A model generated the notes under the pieces. It had not been told where the DNA came from and made no database searches. It was given only the letters and a program-made list of their open reading frames with translations. From Arthrobacter sp. AQ5-06 (GTDB lineage Bacteria; Actinomycetota; Actinomycetes; Actinomycetales; Micrococcaceae): 64,000 nt of DNA. Position 1 is the first letter of the stretch. Each line of letters starts with the position of its first letter. The position numbers and the translations under genes were made by a program. Location of the stretch: the NCBI RefSeq assembly GCF_003287955.1, contig NZ_QMKP01000005.1, positions 1 through 64,000 of the forward strand, written 5' to 3'. Shown here one piece after another: positions 23,302 to 32,780 of this stretch.

Positions 23302-24744
23302 ATGCTTAAGCAGGGCCCTGCCTTGGACCGGTACTTCAAGATATCCGAGCGGGGGTCCAACCTCTCCCGCGAGATCCGCGGCGGCTTTGCCACGTTCTTC
23401 GCCATGAGCTACATCGTGGTGCTTAATCCCCTGATCCTCTCCGGCCCGGATTCCAGCGGCAACACACTCGGCTTCACCGCCGTGGCAGCTGTGACGGCTT
23501 TTGTGGCCGGCATCCTCACCATCCTGATGGGAGCCTGGGGCAGGCACCCCTTCGCGCTGGCCGCGGGCCTTGGCGTGAACGCGTTTGTAGCCGTCACCGT
23601 AGCCACGAACCCGGGCCTGACGTGGCCGGACATGATGGGCGTGGTGGTCCTGTCCGGTGTGACCATGCTGATCCTGGTCCTGACCGGCTTCCGGACCGCC
23701 GTCTTCAAAGCCGTCCCGGACGGGCTCAAGACCGCCATCGTGGTGGGTATCGGCCTGTTCATCGCCCTGATCGGGCTGGTCAACGCCGGCTTTGTCCGCC
23801 GCATCCCCGACGCTGCCGGCACCACCGTTCCCGTGGGCCTGGGCTTCGACGGCAAGCTGTTGGGCTGGCCCACGGCCGTCTTTGTTTTCGGCCTGATCCT
23901 CACCATCGCCCTGGTGGTCCGCAAGGTCAAGGGCGCCATCCTGATCGGCATCATCACGTCCACGGTCATCTCGGTCATCCTTGAAATGAGCCTCCACATC
24001 GGTCCCAGCTTTGACGGCACGACCGCCAACCCGCAGGGCTGGTCCCTGGTGACGCCGTCCTTTACGGAGTGGAGCGCCCCGGACCTGTCGCTGATCGGCA
24101 AGGCCAACCCCTTCGGCGCTTTTGAACACCTGGGCTTTGTGGCCGCCACGCTGCTGGCCTTTGTGATCCTGCTCAGCATCTTCTTCGACGCCATGGGCAC
24201 CATGGTGGGCCTGGCCAACGAGGCCGGCACGGTGGACAAGGACGGCAACATCCCGGACGTGGACCGAGTGTTGCAGGTGGACGCGTTGGGCGCCATCGTG
24301 GGTGGCGGCGCCTCCGTCTCCTCGAACCAGATCTACGTTGAAGCCGGCGCCGGGATCGGCGAGGGCGCGCGGACCGGAGTGGCGTCCATCGTCACCGGCC
24401 TGCTGTTCCTGGTGGCCATGTTCTTCACGCCGCTGATCAACCTCGTTCCGTTCGAGGCGGTGGCCCCTGCCCTGGTGGTGGTGGGCTTCATGATGGTCTC
24501 CCAGGTGGGCAAGATCGACTGGCAGGACTGGGGAATCGCCATCCCGGCCTTCCTGACCTTTACCCTGATGCCGTTCACGTACTCCATCGCCAACGGTCTC
24601 GGCGCAGGCTTCATCGCCTATGTCCTGATCCGGACGTTCCAAGGCCGCATCAAGGACGTCCACCCGCTGATGTGGGCGGTGGCCGGCGCGTTCCTGCTGT
24701 TCTTCGCCGTCGGTCCGATCGAGGCCGCACTGGGCATGCCCTAG
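23302..24744 (+). CDS. NCS2-family purine permease (AzgA-like)
   Basis: 480 residues with about 13 membrane segments. Family motifs are visible: GGFATFFAMSYIVVLNP, FALAAGLGVNAFVA, FDAMGTMVGLANEAG and GGGASVSSNQIYVEAGAGIGEGARTG. These match AzgA/PbuG hypoxanthine-guanine-adenine proton symporters. The start is preceded by GGAGGACTA. No purine riboswitch is apparent in the 110-bp upstream gap. It is followed by hutG after a 77-bp gap that holds a candidate hut operator. Confidence 0.9.
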   Translation: MLKQGPALDRYFKISERGSNLSREIRGGFATFFAMSYIVVLNPLILSGPDSSGNTLGFTAVAAVTAFVAGILTILMGAWGRHPFALAAGLGVNAFVAVTVATNPGLTWPDMMGVVVLSGVTMLILVLTGFRTAVFKAVPDGLKTAIVVGIGLFIALIGLVNAGFVRRIPDAAGTTVPVGLGFDGKLLGWPTAVFVFGLILTIALVVRKVKGAILIGIITSTVISVILEMSLHIGPSFDGTTANPQGWSLVTPSFTEWSAPDLSLIGKANPFGAFEHLGFVAATLLAFVILLSIFFDAMGTMVGLANEAGTVDKDGNIPDVDRVLQVDALGAIVGGGASVSSNQIYVEAGAGIGEGARTGVASIVTGLLFLVAMFFTPLINLVPFEAVAPALVVVGFMMVSQVGKIDWQDWGIAIPAFLTFTLMPFTYSIANGLGAGFIAYVLIRTFQGRIKDVHPLMWAVAGAFLLFFAVGPIEAALGMP

Positions 24745-24750
24745 CGGCAG

Positions 24751-24768
24751 TATCCGGGATTCCGGACA
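24751..24768. promoter_or_regulatory. Candidate hut operator upstream of hutG
   Basis: TATCCGGGATTCCGGACA lies 54 bp before the hutG start. It is a near-perfect inverted repeat and matches the site upstream of hutU (TGTCCGGGATTCCAGACC) at 15 of 18 positions. Because IclR regulators bind such palindromes, it probably brings hutG under the IclR gene at 36426. Confidence 0.6.
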
Positions 24769-24821
24769 GCCTGACGGCGGCGCTGCTGGTTTTCCGGCCC
24801 GAGCTGCGGTGAGCTAGGGGC

Positions 24822-25805
24822 ATGGTTTCTCCTGAGCTCACCGTCGACGTGCCCCCGCAGCCCTGGACAGGGCGGTTCGACGGCGACGGCGCCGAGCACC
24901 GTCGCTGGTGGCAGGCGGTTTCTCCCTACGCACCCGGCGCTGAATCGTCTGACAGCCCGCGGCAGGCACCCGCCGCACACTCCGCCGCAGTCCCCGCGGT
25001 GATCCTGGGCTTCGCCAGCGACGAGGGTGTGCGGCGCAACAAGGGCCGGACCGGAGCTGCGCTGGCGCCCGACGCCATCCGGGCAGCGCTCGGCCCACTC
25101 GCGTTCCACCTTGACCGCACCGTGTCCGACGCCGGGGACATCGTGGTCTCGGACGGCGCCTTGGAGGCCGGCCAGGCCCGCGCCGGGCACGCGATCACCG
25201 CCATGCTCGACGCCGGCCGCCTCACCGTAGTGTTGGGCGGCGGGCATGAGACCGCGTTCGCAAGCTATCTGGGCGTAGCCGGATCAGACGCCGTGCGCGG
25301 CGGAAAGCGGCTGGGCATCCTGAACCTGGACGCGCACTTCGACCTCCGCGATGAGCCCCTGCCCAGTTCCGGGACGCCGTTCCTCCAGATGGCCGGAGCG
25401 GAAGCCGCCGCGGGGCGCGAATTCTGTTACGCCGTCGTCGGGATTTCCGAGCCGAACAACACGCGGTCACTCTTCAACACAGCGGATCGGCTGGACGTGC
25501 GGTACCTGCTGGATGAGGACTGCACGGCGGAGCGCGTCCGGGCGTTTGTTGCGGACTTCCTGGCAGACGTGGACGTGCTGTACCTGACGATCGACCTGGA
25601 TGTCCTGCCAGCGTCCGTGGCTCCCGGCGTGAGCGCACCCGCTGCCTACGGTGTGCCGCTGCCGGTGATCAGCGCGGCCTGCCGGCAGGTCGCGGAAAGC
25701 GGCAAGCTCCTGCACCTGGACGTGGCCGAACTGAACCCGCAGGTCGACATTGACGGCCGGACCGCCAAGGTTGCCGCGCGGCTGGTGAACACGCTGCTGC
25801 GCTAA
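24822..25805 (+). CDS. hutG: Formimidoylglutamase (arginase/agmatinase family)
   Basis: 327 residues of ureohydrolase fold with the bimetal ligands in order: VVLGGGHETAF, ILNLDAHFDLR and LTIDLDVLPASVAPGVSAPA. The ending VAELNPQVDIDGRTAKVAARLV is also typical. HutG hydrolyses N-formimidoyl-glutamate to glutamate and formamide, the last step of histidine breakdown. The assignment over agmatinase rests on the W-x-G-R-x-D/DEGVRRNKGRTGA pattern near the N-terminus and the hut operator upstream. It is separated from hutUH by about 7 kb. Confidence 0.88.
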   Translation: MVSPELTVDVPPQPWTGRFDGDGAEHRRWWQAVSPYAPGAESSDSPRQAPAAHSAAVPAVILGFASDEGVRRNKGRTGAALAPDAIRAALGPLAFHLDRTVSDAGDIVVSDGALEAGQARAGHAITAMLDAGRLTVVLGGGHETAFASYLGVAGSDAVRGGKRLGILNLDAHFDLRDEPLPSSGTPFLQMAGAEAAAGREFCYAVVGISEPNNTRSLFNTADRLDVRYLLDEDCTAERVRAFVADFLADVDVLYLTIDLDVLPASVAPGVSAPAAYGVPLPVISAACRQVAESGKLLHLDVAELNPQVDIDGRTAKVAARLVNTLLR

Positions 25806-25839
25806 GTCCCCCGGCTGGGGATACTGGCGGCCGGCGCGG

Positions 25840-26505
25840 CTAAACCTTCAGCACGTAACGCCGTTCCGGTCTGCCCACTCCGTACTTAAGCCGGACCTCC
25901 AGCACGCCTTCGTCGTGGAGGTACTCGAGATACCGGCGCGCACTGACCCGGGACGTGCCCAACTGGACGGCCACTTCGGCGGCGGACAGGTCGCCGTCGG
26001 CCTCTTTCAGGGCAGCTTCCACCAGCTTCAGCGTTTCGATGCTGCAGCCCTTCGGCAGCGGCCGATCGGTCCGGTCCAGCCCGAACACCCGGTTCACGTC
26101 CGACTGCTCCGCCACATCCTTGGCCGAGTCGAGGCCGTGGTAGGCGCTGCGGTAGTGCTCCAGCCGTTCCTGCAGGTCAGTCTGTGAGAAGGGCTTGATG
26201 AGGTAGTGCACAATCCCGCCGCGGAGGGCCTTGCGCACCGTGTCCACCTCACGGGCGGCGCTGATCACCAGGACATCCAGTTCCGGGGCCACCTCTCGCA
26301 GTTTGTTCATGAGGTCCAGGCCGTTGATGTCCGGCAGGTGGATGTCGAGCAGCACCAGGTCCGGCAGCAACCGGGCGGTTTCCGTCACAGCCTGGGCGCC
26401 GGTGTGGGCCACCCCGACGACGGCGAACCCGGGAGTACGCTGGATGAACCCTGCGTGGACCTTGGCCACCATAAAGTCGTCATCGACGATCAGGACTTTG
26501 ATCAT
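25840..26505 (-). CDS. CitB/DcuR-type response regulator
   Basis: 221 residues. A receiver domain holds the phospho-acceptor Asp54 in LPDLVLLDIHLPDINGLD, the acidic pocket DDD at 8-10, and Lys105 in HYLIKPF. A C-terminal winged-helix-like domain (about 160-221, LSAAEVAVQLGTSRVSARRYLEYL) is typical of regulators of C4-dicarboxylate and citrate uptake. It overlaps the sensor kinase gene by 4 nt and is translated after it. Together they most likely switch on the adjacent, divergent tctCBA operon. Confidence 0.9.
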   Translation of the reverse strand: MIKVLIVDDDFMVAKVHAGFIQRTPGFAVVGVAHTGAQAVTETARLLPDLVLLDIHLPDINGLDLMNKLREVAPELDVLVISAAREVDTVRKALRGGIVHYLIKPFSQTDLQERLEHYRSAYHGLDSAKDVAEQSDVNRVFGLDRTDRPLPKGCSIETLKLVEAALKEADGDLSAAEVAVQLGTSRVSARRYLEYLHDEGVLEVRLKYGVGRPERRYVLKV

Positions 26506-28112
26506 TGCTGCAGTCTCCGTGTTCGTTCCGGGCGGGTTCGTTCCAGCCGGGCGGTGAAGACCGCCCCATTGTGGTTGGTTACCGTGAGGTCGCCGCCGCT
26601 CCGCCGGCAGACCACCCGGGAGAGCGCCAGGCCGAAGCCCCGGCTCCCGCCGGGGCCGGGGTCCTTGGTGGTGAAACCCTGCCGGAAGATTTCCCCCGCA
26701 TCCCCGGTGACGCCGGGGCCGGAATCACGGACGGTCACCGTCACGCCGCCGGCTGTGTCCTCCACGAGCACCCTGACCACTGCCTCTGGAAGCCCGGCGA
26801 CGGCGTCGAACGCGTTGTCCACGAGGTTTCCGACGACGGTGGTCAGGTCCCGGGAGAGCTCATCGTCAACGCGCTCCAGCCTGGATTCCGGGTCGAGCTG
26901 CAGCGTGACTCCGCGTTCGGTGGCCAGGCTCGACTTCGCGATCAGGAGCGCGGCGAGCGCCGGGTCCTCGATGCGGCTGGTGACTTCATCGTTGAGCCGG
27001 GTCCTGTCCAGCGTGGCGCCGTTGACGAACTGGACCACGGAATCGTATTCCCCGATCTGGATGAGGCCGGAGATCACGTGCAGCTGGTTGGCGAATTCGT
27101 GGGCCTGGGCGCGGAGTGTGTCAGTGGCCGTCCGGGTGGCACCGAGTTCCCGCTCAAGTGCGGACAGCTCCGTGCGGTCACGCAGGGTGGTGACGGAGCC
27201 GATGTCGCGGCCGCGCGAACGGATGGGAACCCGGTTCAGCACCACCAGCCGGTCACCGACGAGCACCAACTGGTCCGGCCCCGGCTGCTCGCGGGTGAGG
27301 ACTTCCTTGAGGGCCGGCTCCACGGACAGACCGGCCAGCCGCTTGCCCACACAGTCAGCGGGGAGGCCCAGCAGCGCGCGGGCGCTGTCGTTGGCCACGG
27401 TGATGCGCTCGTACGGGTCCAGCGCGACGACGCCTTCCTTCAGGCCGTGGAGCATGGCCTCGCGGTTTTCCACCAGGCCGGTGATTTCGCTGGGCTCCAT
27501 CCCGAGGGTTTGCCGCTTCACCCTGCGCGAGAGGAGCAGCGAACCGGCCACGCCAAGGACGCTGGCTACTCCGAGGTAGGTGAGGAGGTTGGGAACAGCC
27601 TCGCCCAGCCGCTCCAATGCGGACGGATAGTTGCGGCTGATGGACGCAATGCCGATCATCTTTCCGGCGTCGTCCAAAACCGGGACGTGGGCTGACAAGG
27701 CCTCCGCGCCGGACCCGCCCACCACGCCGGTCCACGACCGGCGTTCCATCACGCGGCTGGGGCCAAGTTCCATCGATTGGCCGAGCAAGCTGGGATCGGA
27801 CGATGCAACCACCGTGCGGTCCAGCTTTGCGAGCGCCACGTTCGAGGATCCGGACACAGTCCGCACCGACTCGGCAACGGCGGGAAGGGCTGACCCGCCC
27901 CGAGGTTCCGCTGCTGGAAGCAGCTCACGCACAGTGGGGTTGGCCCCGAGCGCTTCCGCAGCGGACAGCGCCCGGCGGCCCTCGATCCGCTCGAATGCCG
28001 CGGCGGATTGTGCCAGCGAAATGGCCACCACGGCGACGAGGACCGCGAGGACGATCAGCAACTGCAGAACCAGGTACTGCCCCGCGAGGGACATCCCTCT
28101 TCGTCGAGTCAC
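26502..28112 (-). CDS. CitA/DcuS-type sensor histidine kinase
   Basis: 536 residues. The N-terminal membrane segment (about 11-31), an extracytoplasmic PDC/CitA sensor (about 35-175) and a second membrane segment (about 178-198) precede a PAS domain (about 215-320). A kinase core follows with H-box RAQAHEFANQLHVISGLIQIGE, N-box GNLVDNAFDAV, G-boxes DSGPGVTG and GSRGFGLALSRVV. This arrangement senses carboxylates such as citrate directly in the periplasm-facing domain. It is divergent from the tripartite tricarboxylate transporter. Confidence 0.9.
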   Translation of the reverse strand: MTRRRGMSLAGQYLVLQLLIVLAVLVAVVAISLAQSAAAFERIEGRRALSAAEALGANPTVRELLPAAEPRGGSALPAVAESVRTVSGSSNVALAKLDRTVVASSDPSLLGQSMELGPSRVMERRSWTGVVGGSGAEALSAHVPVLDDAGKMIGIASISRNYPSALERLGEAVPNLLTYLGVASVLGVAGSLLLSRRVKRQTLGMEPSEITGLVENREAMLHGLKEGVVALDPYERITVANDSARALLGLPADCVGKRLAGLSVEPALKEVLTREQPGPDQLVLVGDRLVVLNRVPIRSRGRDIGSVTTLRDRTELSALERELGATRTATDTLRAQAHEFANQLHVISGLIQIGEYDSVVQFVNGATLDRTRLNDEVTSRIEDPALAALLIAKSSLATERGVTLQLDPESRLERVDDELSRDLTTVVGNLVDNAFDAVAGLPEAVVRVLVEDTAGGVTVTVRDSGPGVTGDAGEIFRQGFTTKDPGPGGSRGFGLALSRVVCRRSGGDLTVTNHNGAVFTARLERTRPERTRRLQQ

Positions 28113-28260
28113 TGTGGTTCTTTCCTCCGATGGGCTGGCCTCTGGTGGTCAGGGTACCGGAACTATACCCCAGCGCGCGCCTGCCTCGGGTTGTGCGCAG
28201 GCGCCGGTGGCACGCCGGAAACGTGAACGCAATGAACTTAACTTTCTCTGCGTACACAAG

Positions 28261-28276
28261 AGTGATGCCGATCACT
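28261..28276. promoter_or_regulatory. CRP/GlxR-like site upstream of tctC
   Basis: AGTGATGCCGATCACT is a perfect 6-bp inverted repeat with 4-nt spacer and contains GTGA-N6-TCAC, the core of CRP/GlxR binding sites. It lies 67 bp before the tctC start in the 231-bp divergent region, consistent with carbon-source control of carboxylate uptake. It is a motif match only. Confidence 0.5.
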
Positions 28277-28343
28277 TACGGCCCTAGCATCGGAACTACA
28301 AGTCAGCCGCTGCTGATCAATTTTGATTGAGAAGAGGAACACC

Positions 28344-29354
28344 ATGCGCCAGATCCGCGCATTGCGAATCGCCGCCGTCGCCGCCGGCATCGCCCTGATG
28401 GCCACCGGCTGCGGTGCCACCGGCAAAAGCTCCACCGACGGCGCCAGCTCCGGCGCCGCAGCAGGCCCCGTGACCGGGCTCCAGATCATGGTCCCCAACA
28501 CTCCCGGCGGTGGCTACGACACCACCGCCCGCGTGGCGGCGAAAGTTCTCGACGACGAGAAGGTCGCCACCAACACGGAGGTCTTCAACCTGGCCGGCGC
28601 CGGCGGAACCGTAGGCCTGGCCCGCATCGTCAACGAAAAGGGCAACGGCGACCTCACCATGCTTATGGGACTTGGCGTGGTCGGCGCCAGCTACACCAAC
28701 AAGTCCGAGTCCAAGCTGACGGCCACCACCCCGCTTGCCAAGCTCATCGAAGAGCCCGGCGCCATCATGGTCAACAAGGATTCGCCGTACAAGACCATCG
28801 ATGACCTGGTCACCGCCTGGAAGGCCGACCCCGGCTCCATCAGCGTTGGCGGCGGCTCCTCCCCCGGCGGCCCGGATCACTTGCTGCCCATGCAGCTGGC
28901 CGGAGCCCTGGGCATCGACGCCACCAAGGTGAACTTCGTCTCCTACGACGGCGGCGGGGATCTCCTCCCGGCCATCCTCGGCAACAAGGTGGGTTTCGCA
29001 GCCTCCGGCGCCGGCGAGTACCTCCAGCAGATCCAGTCCGGCGAGGTCCGAGTCCTGGCAACCAGTGGCGAAAAGCGGCTCGACGGCGTGGACGCACCCA
29101 CCCTCAAAGAGTCCGGAATCGACCTGGTGTTCACCAACTGGCGCGGCATCGTAGCCCCTCCGGGCATCAGCGACGCGGACAAGGCCAAGCTGATCGCCGC
29201 CCTCGAAAAGATGCACGGCACCGACGCTTGGAAGGAAGCCCTCAAGACCCACAGCTGGTCCGACGCCTTCATCACCGGTGACGAGTTCAAATCCTTCCTG
29301 AGCGAACAGGACAAGCGGGTGGCGGACGTCCTCACGAAGCTTGGCCTGACGTGA
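28344..29354 (+). CDS. tctC: Tripartite tricarboxylate transporter, substrate-binding lipoprotein TctC
   Basis: 336 residues. The start at 28344 is set by GAGAAGAGG upstream and gives a lipoprotein signal (IALMATGCGA, lipid Cys in ATGC). The Bug/TctC fold shows in MVPNTPGGGYDTTARVAAKVL, EVFNLAGAGGTVGLARIV, KADPGSISVGGGSSPGGPDH and WRGIVAPPGISDADKAKL. It captures a tricarboxylate such as citrate outside the cell and feeds TctAB. First gene of tctCBA-usp, overlapping tctB by 4 nt. Confidence 0.92.
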   Translation: MRQIRALRIAAVAAGIALMATGCGATGKSSTDGASSGAAAGPVTGLQIMVPNTPGGGYDTTARVAAKVLDDEKVATNTEVFNLAGAGGTVGLARIVNEKGNGDLTMLMGLGVVGASYTNKSESKLTATTPLAKLIEEPGAIMVNKDSPYKTIDDLVTAWKADPGSISVGGGSSPGGPDHLLPMQLAGALGIDATKVNFVSYDGGGDLLPAILGNKVGFAASGAGEYLQQIQSGEVRVLATSGEKRLDGVDAPTLKESGIDLVFTNWRGIVAPPGISDADKAKLIAALEKMHGTDAWKEALKTHSWSDAFITGDEFKSFLSEQDKRVADVLTKLGLT

Positions 29355-29863
29355 GCTCCTCACCAACTTTGGCCTCACGGCTCAAAGGCCGCTCCGAGCT
29401 GGGGGTAGCCCTCCTGCTCGGAGCGGCGGGCGTCCTCGTCCTCGTCGACGCCATTGCCCTGGTAACTCCGTACTCGAAGTCGGATCCTGTGGGACCGAAG
29501 ACCCTGCCTTACCTCGTGGCCGGTTTGCTGATCGTCTGCGCCATCATGCTGGCAGTCAACGTGCTGCGCGGTGGACAGGGCGAGGCCGAAGGCGGCGAGG
29601 ACGTGGACCTCACGCACCCCGCCGACTGGAAGACCGTCCTGCCGCTGGCCGGAGCCTTCGTCGCCAACATCCTGCTCATCGACTGGGCAGGATGGGTGAT
29701 CTCGGGAACGGTCCTGTTCTGGGGCAGCGCGTGGGCCTTGGGCAGCCGGCACTACATCCGTGACGGCATCATTGCCGTTGCCCTCTCCGTGCTCACCTTC
29801 TACGGTTTCTACCTGGGCCTCGGCATTCCGTTGCCCGCCGGCCTCCTGGCAGGGGTTCTCTGA
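29351..29863 (+). CDS. tctB: Tripartite tricarboxylate transporter, small subunit TctB
   Basis: 170 residues with four membrane segments, beginning [22 protein letters not shown]. The family cue [18 protein letters not shown] is followed by a cytoplasmic acidic loop, [27 protein letters not shown] and a final hydrophobic stretch ending [10 protein letters not shown]. It pairs with TctA in the membrane. It overlaps both neighbours (GTGA at the start; TGATG at the end). Confidence 0.88.
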   Translation: MSSSPTLASRLKGRSELGVALLLGAAGVLVLVDAIALVTPYSKSDPVGPKTLPYLVAGLLIVCAIMLAVNVLRGGQGEAEGGEDVDLTHPADWKTVLPLAGAFVANILLIDWAGWVISGTVLFWGSAWALGSRHYIRDGIIAVALSVLTFYGFYLGLGIPLPAGLLAGVL

Positions 29864-31476
29864 TGGATGTCTTCTCCTCCCTCATGGACGGCTTCGCCAC
29901 CGCCCTGACCCCCATGAATTTCCTCTACGCCGTCATCGGCGTACTCCTGGGCACCGCCGTCGGCGTCCTCCCGGGCCTGGGCCCGGCCATGACCGTTGCC
30001 CTGCTGCTCCCGGTCACGTACGTCCTGGAACCCACCAGCGCCTTCATTATGTTCGCCGGCATCTACTACGGCGGCATGTACGGCGGCTCCACCACCTCCA
30101 TCCTCCTGAATACACCGGGCGAATCGTCGTCGGTGGTCACGGCCATCGAAGGCAACAAGATGGCTAAAGCCGGCAGGGCCGCCCAAGCCCTGGCGACGGC
30201 GGCCATCGGCTCGTTCGTGGCCGGCACCATCGGCACCGCCCTGCTCGCAGTCTTTGCGCCGATCGTGGTGAAGTTTGCGGTCAGCCTGGGCTCGCCCAGC
30301 TACTTTGCCATTATGGTGCTAGCCCTTCTGGCAGTCACCGCCGTCCTTGGGTCATCCCGGCTGAGGGGCTTTGCCTCGCTGGGACTCGGACTCGCAATTG
30401 GCCTGGTGGGCATCGACTCCGTCACGGGCCAGCGACGGCTCACGTTCGGCCAGCCCTTGCTGGCTGACGGCTTGGACATCGTGGTGGTCGCAGTGGCCAT
30501 CTTCGCCGTCGGCGAGGCACTGTGGGTCGCCGCGCACCTGCGCCGCAATCCGCTGCAGGTCATTCCCGTAGGCCGTCCGTGGATGGGCAAGGAGGACTGG
30601 AAACGGTCCTGGAAGCCCTGGCTCCGCGGAACGGCGTTCGGCTTCCCCTTCGGCGCGCTTCCGGCCGGCGGGGCGGAGATCCCCACGTTCCTCTCCTACG
30701 TCACCGAGAAGCGGCTCAGCAAGCACCCCGAGGAGTTCGGCCACGGCGCCATTGAGGGTGTGGCCGGGCCGGAAGCAGCCAACAACGCTGCCGCCGCCGG
30801 CACCATGACACCCCTCCTTGCCCTGGGCCTGCCCACCAACGCCACGGCCGCCGTGATGCTGGCAGCGTTCACCTCGTACGGCATCCAGCCAGGGCCGCAG
30901 CTGTTCGCCAGCCAGGGGCCGCTGGTGTGGGCCCTGATCGCGAGCCTCTTCATCGGCAATTTCCTGCTCCTGATCATCAACCTGCCGCTGGCACCGCTGT
31001 GGGCCAAGCTCCTGCAACTCCCCAGGCCCTACCTCTACGCGGGGATCCTGTTCTTCGCCACGCTTGGCGCCTACTCCGTGAACCTGCAGGCATTCGACCT
31101 GGTCCTCCTGCTGGTACTGGGTGCGCTCGGGTTCATGATGCGCCGCTTCGGGCTTCCGGTGCTTCCGCTCATCCTTGGCGTGATCCTCGGGCCGAGGATC
31201 GAAGGCCAGCTTCGCAAGACGCTGCAGCTCAGCGCCGGCGACCCCGCCGGCCTGTGGAGCGAGCCGATCGCCGTCGGAGTCTACGTCCTCATAGCGCTCA
31301 TCCTGCTCTGGCCGTTCCTGTTCAAGCTGATCCGCCGGAACCGCCCTGCAGCCATGCCTGCAGGCATCCTCGCAAAATCCGGATCTTCCGAACCGACGGA
31401 CGCTGGAGGCAGCGGCAGCCATGGCAGCCACCGAGCCGATGCCACCTCAGGTGGCGACGGGGACGGCGACGGCTAG
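29863..31476 (+). CDS. tctA: Tripartite tricarboxylate transporter, large permease TctA
   Basis: 537 residues with about eleven membrane segments. Hallmark sequences are [52 protein letters not shown] and [18 protein letters not shown]. It is the sodium- or proton-coupled channel for citrate-like substrates. The tail is hydrophilic and rich in Gly/Ser/Asp (GDGDGDG). A single-domain Usp gene begins 59 bp after the stop. Confidence 0.93.
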   Translation: MDVFSSLMDGFATALTPMNFLYAVIGVLLGTAVGVLPGLGPAMTVALLLPVTYVLEPTSAFIMFAGIYYGGMYGGSTTSILLNTPGESSSVVTAIEGNKMAKAGRAAQALATAAIGSFVAGTIGTALLAVFAPIVVKFAVSLGSPSYFAIMVLALLAVTAVLGSSRLRGFASLGLGLAIGLVGIDSVTGQRRLTFGQPLLADGLDIVVVAVAIFAVGEALWVAAHLRRNPLQVIPVGRPWMGKEDWKRSWKPWLRGTAFGFPFGALPAGGAEIPTFLSYVTEKRLSKHPEEFGHGAIEGVAGPEAANNAAAAGTMTPLLALGLPTNATAAVMLAAFTSYGIQPGPQLFASQGPLVWALIASLFIGNFLLLIINLPLAPLWAKLLQLPRPYLYAGILFFATLGAYSVNLQAFDLVLLLVLGALGFMMRRFGLPVLPLILGVILGPRIEGQLRKTLQLSAGDPAGLWSEPIAVGVYVLIALILLWPFLFKLIRRNRPAAMPAGILAKSGSSEPTDAGGSGSHGSHRADATSGGDGDGDG

Positions 31477-31535
31477 CCCGTCCTCGACACCCTCCCCGCA
31501 GCAGAAGATCGAAATACAGAAAAAGAGGAACAACC

Positions 31536-31937
31536 ATGACGATTGTGGTGGGATATGTCCCTACACCCGAGGGCGAAGCGGCGCTGACCCAGGCCATCTC
31601 GGAGGCCCGCAAGAGCAACACCACCCTGCTGGTCATCAACTCGTCCAAGGGCGATGCCCTGGTGGACAACAGATACGCCCAGGAGCCGGAGATCCAGAGC
31701 ATCGAGGACCGCCTGGCGACCCAGGGAATAGACCACGTGATCAAGCAGCCGGTCCGTGGGCATGATGCGGCAGCCGAGGTACTGGATGCCGCGGAGGAGC
31801 ACAACGCCGACCTCATCGTGATCGGCCTGCGCCGCCGGACCCCGGTGGGCAAACTGATCATGGGCAGCACGTCGCAGCGAATCCTGCTCGAGGCTGATTG
31901 TCCCGTTCTGGCCGTCAAAGCGGGCATGGCGGGCTGA
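31536..31937 (+). CDS. Single-domain universal stress protein
   Basis: 133 residues from ATG 31536, with AAAGAGG upstream. The Usp fold begins MTIVVGYVPTPEGEAAL, and the ATP loop is VIGLRRRTPVGKLIMGSTS, a variant of G-2x-G-9x-G-S. It follows tctA by 59 bp and is probably the last gene of the tct operon, as often seen for TTT transporters in actinobacteria. Confidence 0.88.
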   Translation: MTIVVGYVPTPEGEAALTQAISEARKSNTTLLVINSSKGDALVDNRYAQEPEIQSIEDRLATQGIDHVIKQPVRGHDAAAEVLDAAEEHNADLIVIGLRRRTPVGKLIMGSTSQRILLEADCPVLAVKAGMAG

Positions 31938-31954
31938 TCCGGGCGTCACCTTCG

Positions 31955-32015
31955 ATCCGAAGTTTGTTCGCGCGACCCCGCCTTGACGGTGCGGTTCGGC
32001 GAACAAGCTTCGGAT
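31955..32015. repeat. Long inverted repeat downstream of the tct-usp operon
   Basis: ATCCGAAGTTTGTTCGC (31955-31971) and GCGAACAAGCTTCGGAT (31999-32015) are inverted copies with one G-T type mismatch over 17 bp and a 27-nt spacer. It starts 18 bp after the usp stop, so it may be a strong terminator-like hairpin. The T-run is short (ATTTTGG). The arms could also be two halves of an operator or a dispersed palindrome. Confidence 0.6.
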
Positions 32016-32119
32016 TTTGGGCGTCTGGGCGCGCGAGACAGCAGTCATCTGACATCTGTAGAGCAGTAGCCGGTACAGTGGATCGAGCCCTTTGGCACGA
32101 GACACAGAAAGTTCGGCAC

Positions 32120-32377
32120 ATGACTACAGCTATATTGGAACGCCCCCTGGCCGCCTTCGCGGCCGTCGAAGCCCCGGCCGCCCTGTCCATCGACCTTCAG
32201 TTTTCCACAGCGCACGAGATGCACGAAGGCCTGGACAAGGCTGTTGCCACGCTGATCGAGCCGGCAAAAGACGCGGCCTGCGGCATCCTTGTTACGCGAC
32301 TGCGCCCGGGACGCTTCACCGTGGCCCTGGACGAGTCGGTCCCCTTCGGTGAAACTTACGAAAGCATTGCGGCCTGA
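32120..32377 (+). CDS. Small conserved-looking hypothetical protein (85 aa)
   Basis: MTTAILERPLAAFAAVEAPA, followed by LSIDLQFSTAHEMHEGLDKA, a helix, and a beta C-terminus (GILVTRLRPGRFTVALDESV). No known motif is recognised. It is followed by a strong terminator, supporting a real short transcript. Coding quality (G/C third positions) is good. Confidence 0.65.
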   Translation: MTTAILERPLAAFAAVEAPAALSIDLQFSTAHEMHEGLDKAVATLIEPAKDAACGILVTRLRPGRFTVALDESVPFGETYESIAA

Positions 32378-32426
32378 GCTGATTCGGCTTTCGGTCCGGG
32401 CTTCGATGCAGTCCGCGGTCCACGCA

Positions 32427-32468
32427 AGAGTCCCCGCCCATCCGGTAACGGAGGGCAGGGACTCTTTT
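32427..32468 (+). terminator. Intrinsic terminator after the 85-aa gene
   Basis: AGAGTCCCCGCCC (32427-32439) pairs with GGGCAGGGACTCT (32453-32465) over 13 bp with one G-T pair, then TTTT. It ends the plus-strand transcript and also lies beyond the end of the convergent gene at 32488. Confidence 0.85.
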
Positions 32469-32487
32469 GCGTTTTGGTCTTGCGTTC

Positions 32488-32724
32488 CTAGCTCCTGCGG
32501 ACTTCTACACCGTCGGATTTAAGGAACAGTTCCTTCTCTGACGGAGTGGCCGGCACGAGCCACAGCACGTTCCCGCTCTGCGATACTTCTTCCACTTCGC
32601 CCGCCGCAATGACGTGCGCGTGTTTGATGATTTCCACTTGGTCCCCAGCTTTGAGCGTTCCCCACTCCGAGATGGTGGCCGAATGGACGTTGCGCCTCGA
32701 CAGGACAGCCCCACGTGCTTTCAT
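32488..32724 (-). CDS. Small beta-rich hypothetical protein (78 aa)
   Basis: Start taken at ATG 32724 (MKARGAVLSRRNVHSATISE) because AAAGGGG lies 11 nt upstream. A GTG at 32760 would add MAQDVYKGVEVQ. The body EWGTLKAGDQVEIIKHAHVIAAGEVEEVSQSGNVLWLV looks like a small beta-barrel. No family is recognised with confidence. Two TACTACAC direct repeats lie upstream. Confidence 0.6.
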   Translation of the reverse strand: MKARGAVLSRRNVHSATISEWGTLKAGDQVEIIKHAHVIAAGEVEEVSQSGNVLWLVPATPSEKELFLKSDGVEVRRS

Positions 32725-32780
32725 TTGAACTTCTACCCCTTTGTATACGTCCTGCGCCACAGCCTCGTTGATGTGACTTT

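Noticed and set aside
23299..24663. 454-codon minus-strand frame opposite the purine permease
   Set aside because: Composition is Asp/Gly/His/Gln-rich and domain-free, a shadow of the membrane protein's codon pattern.
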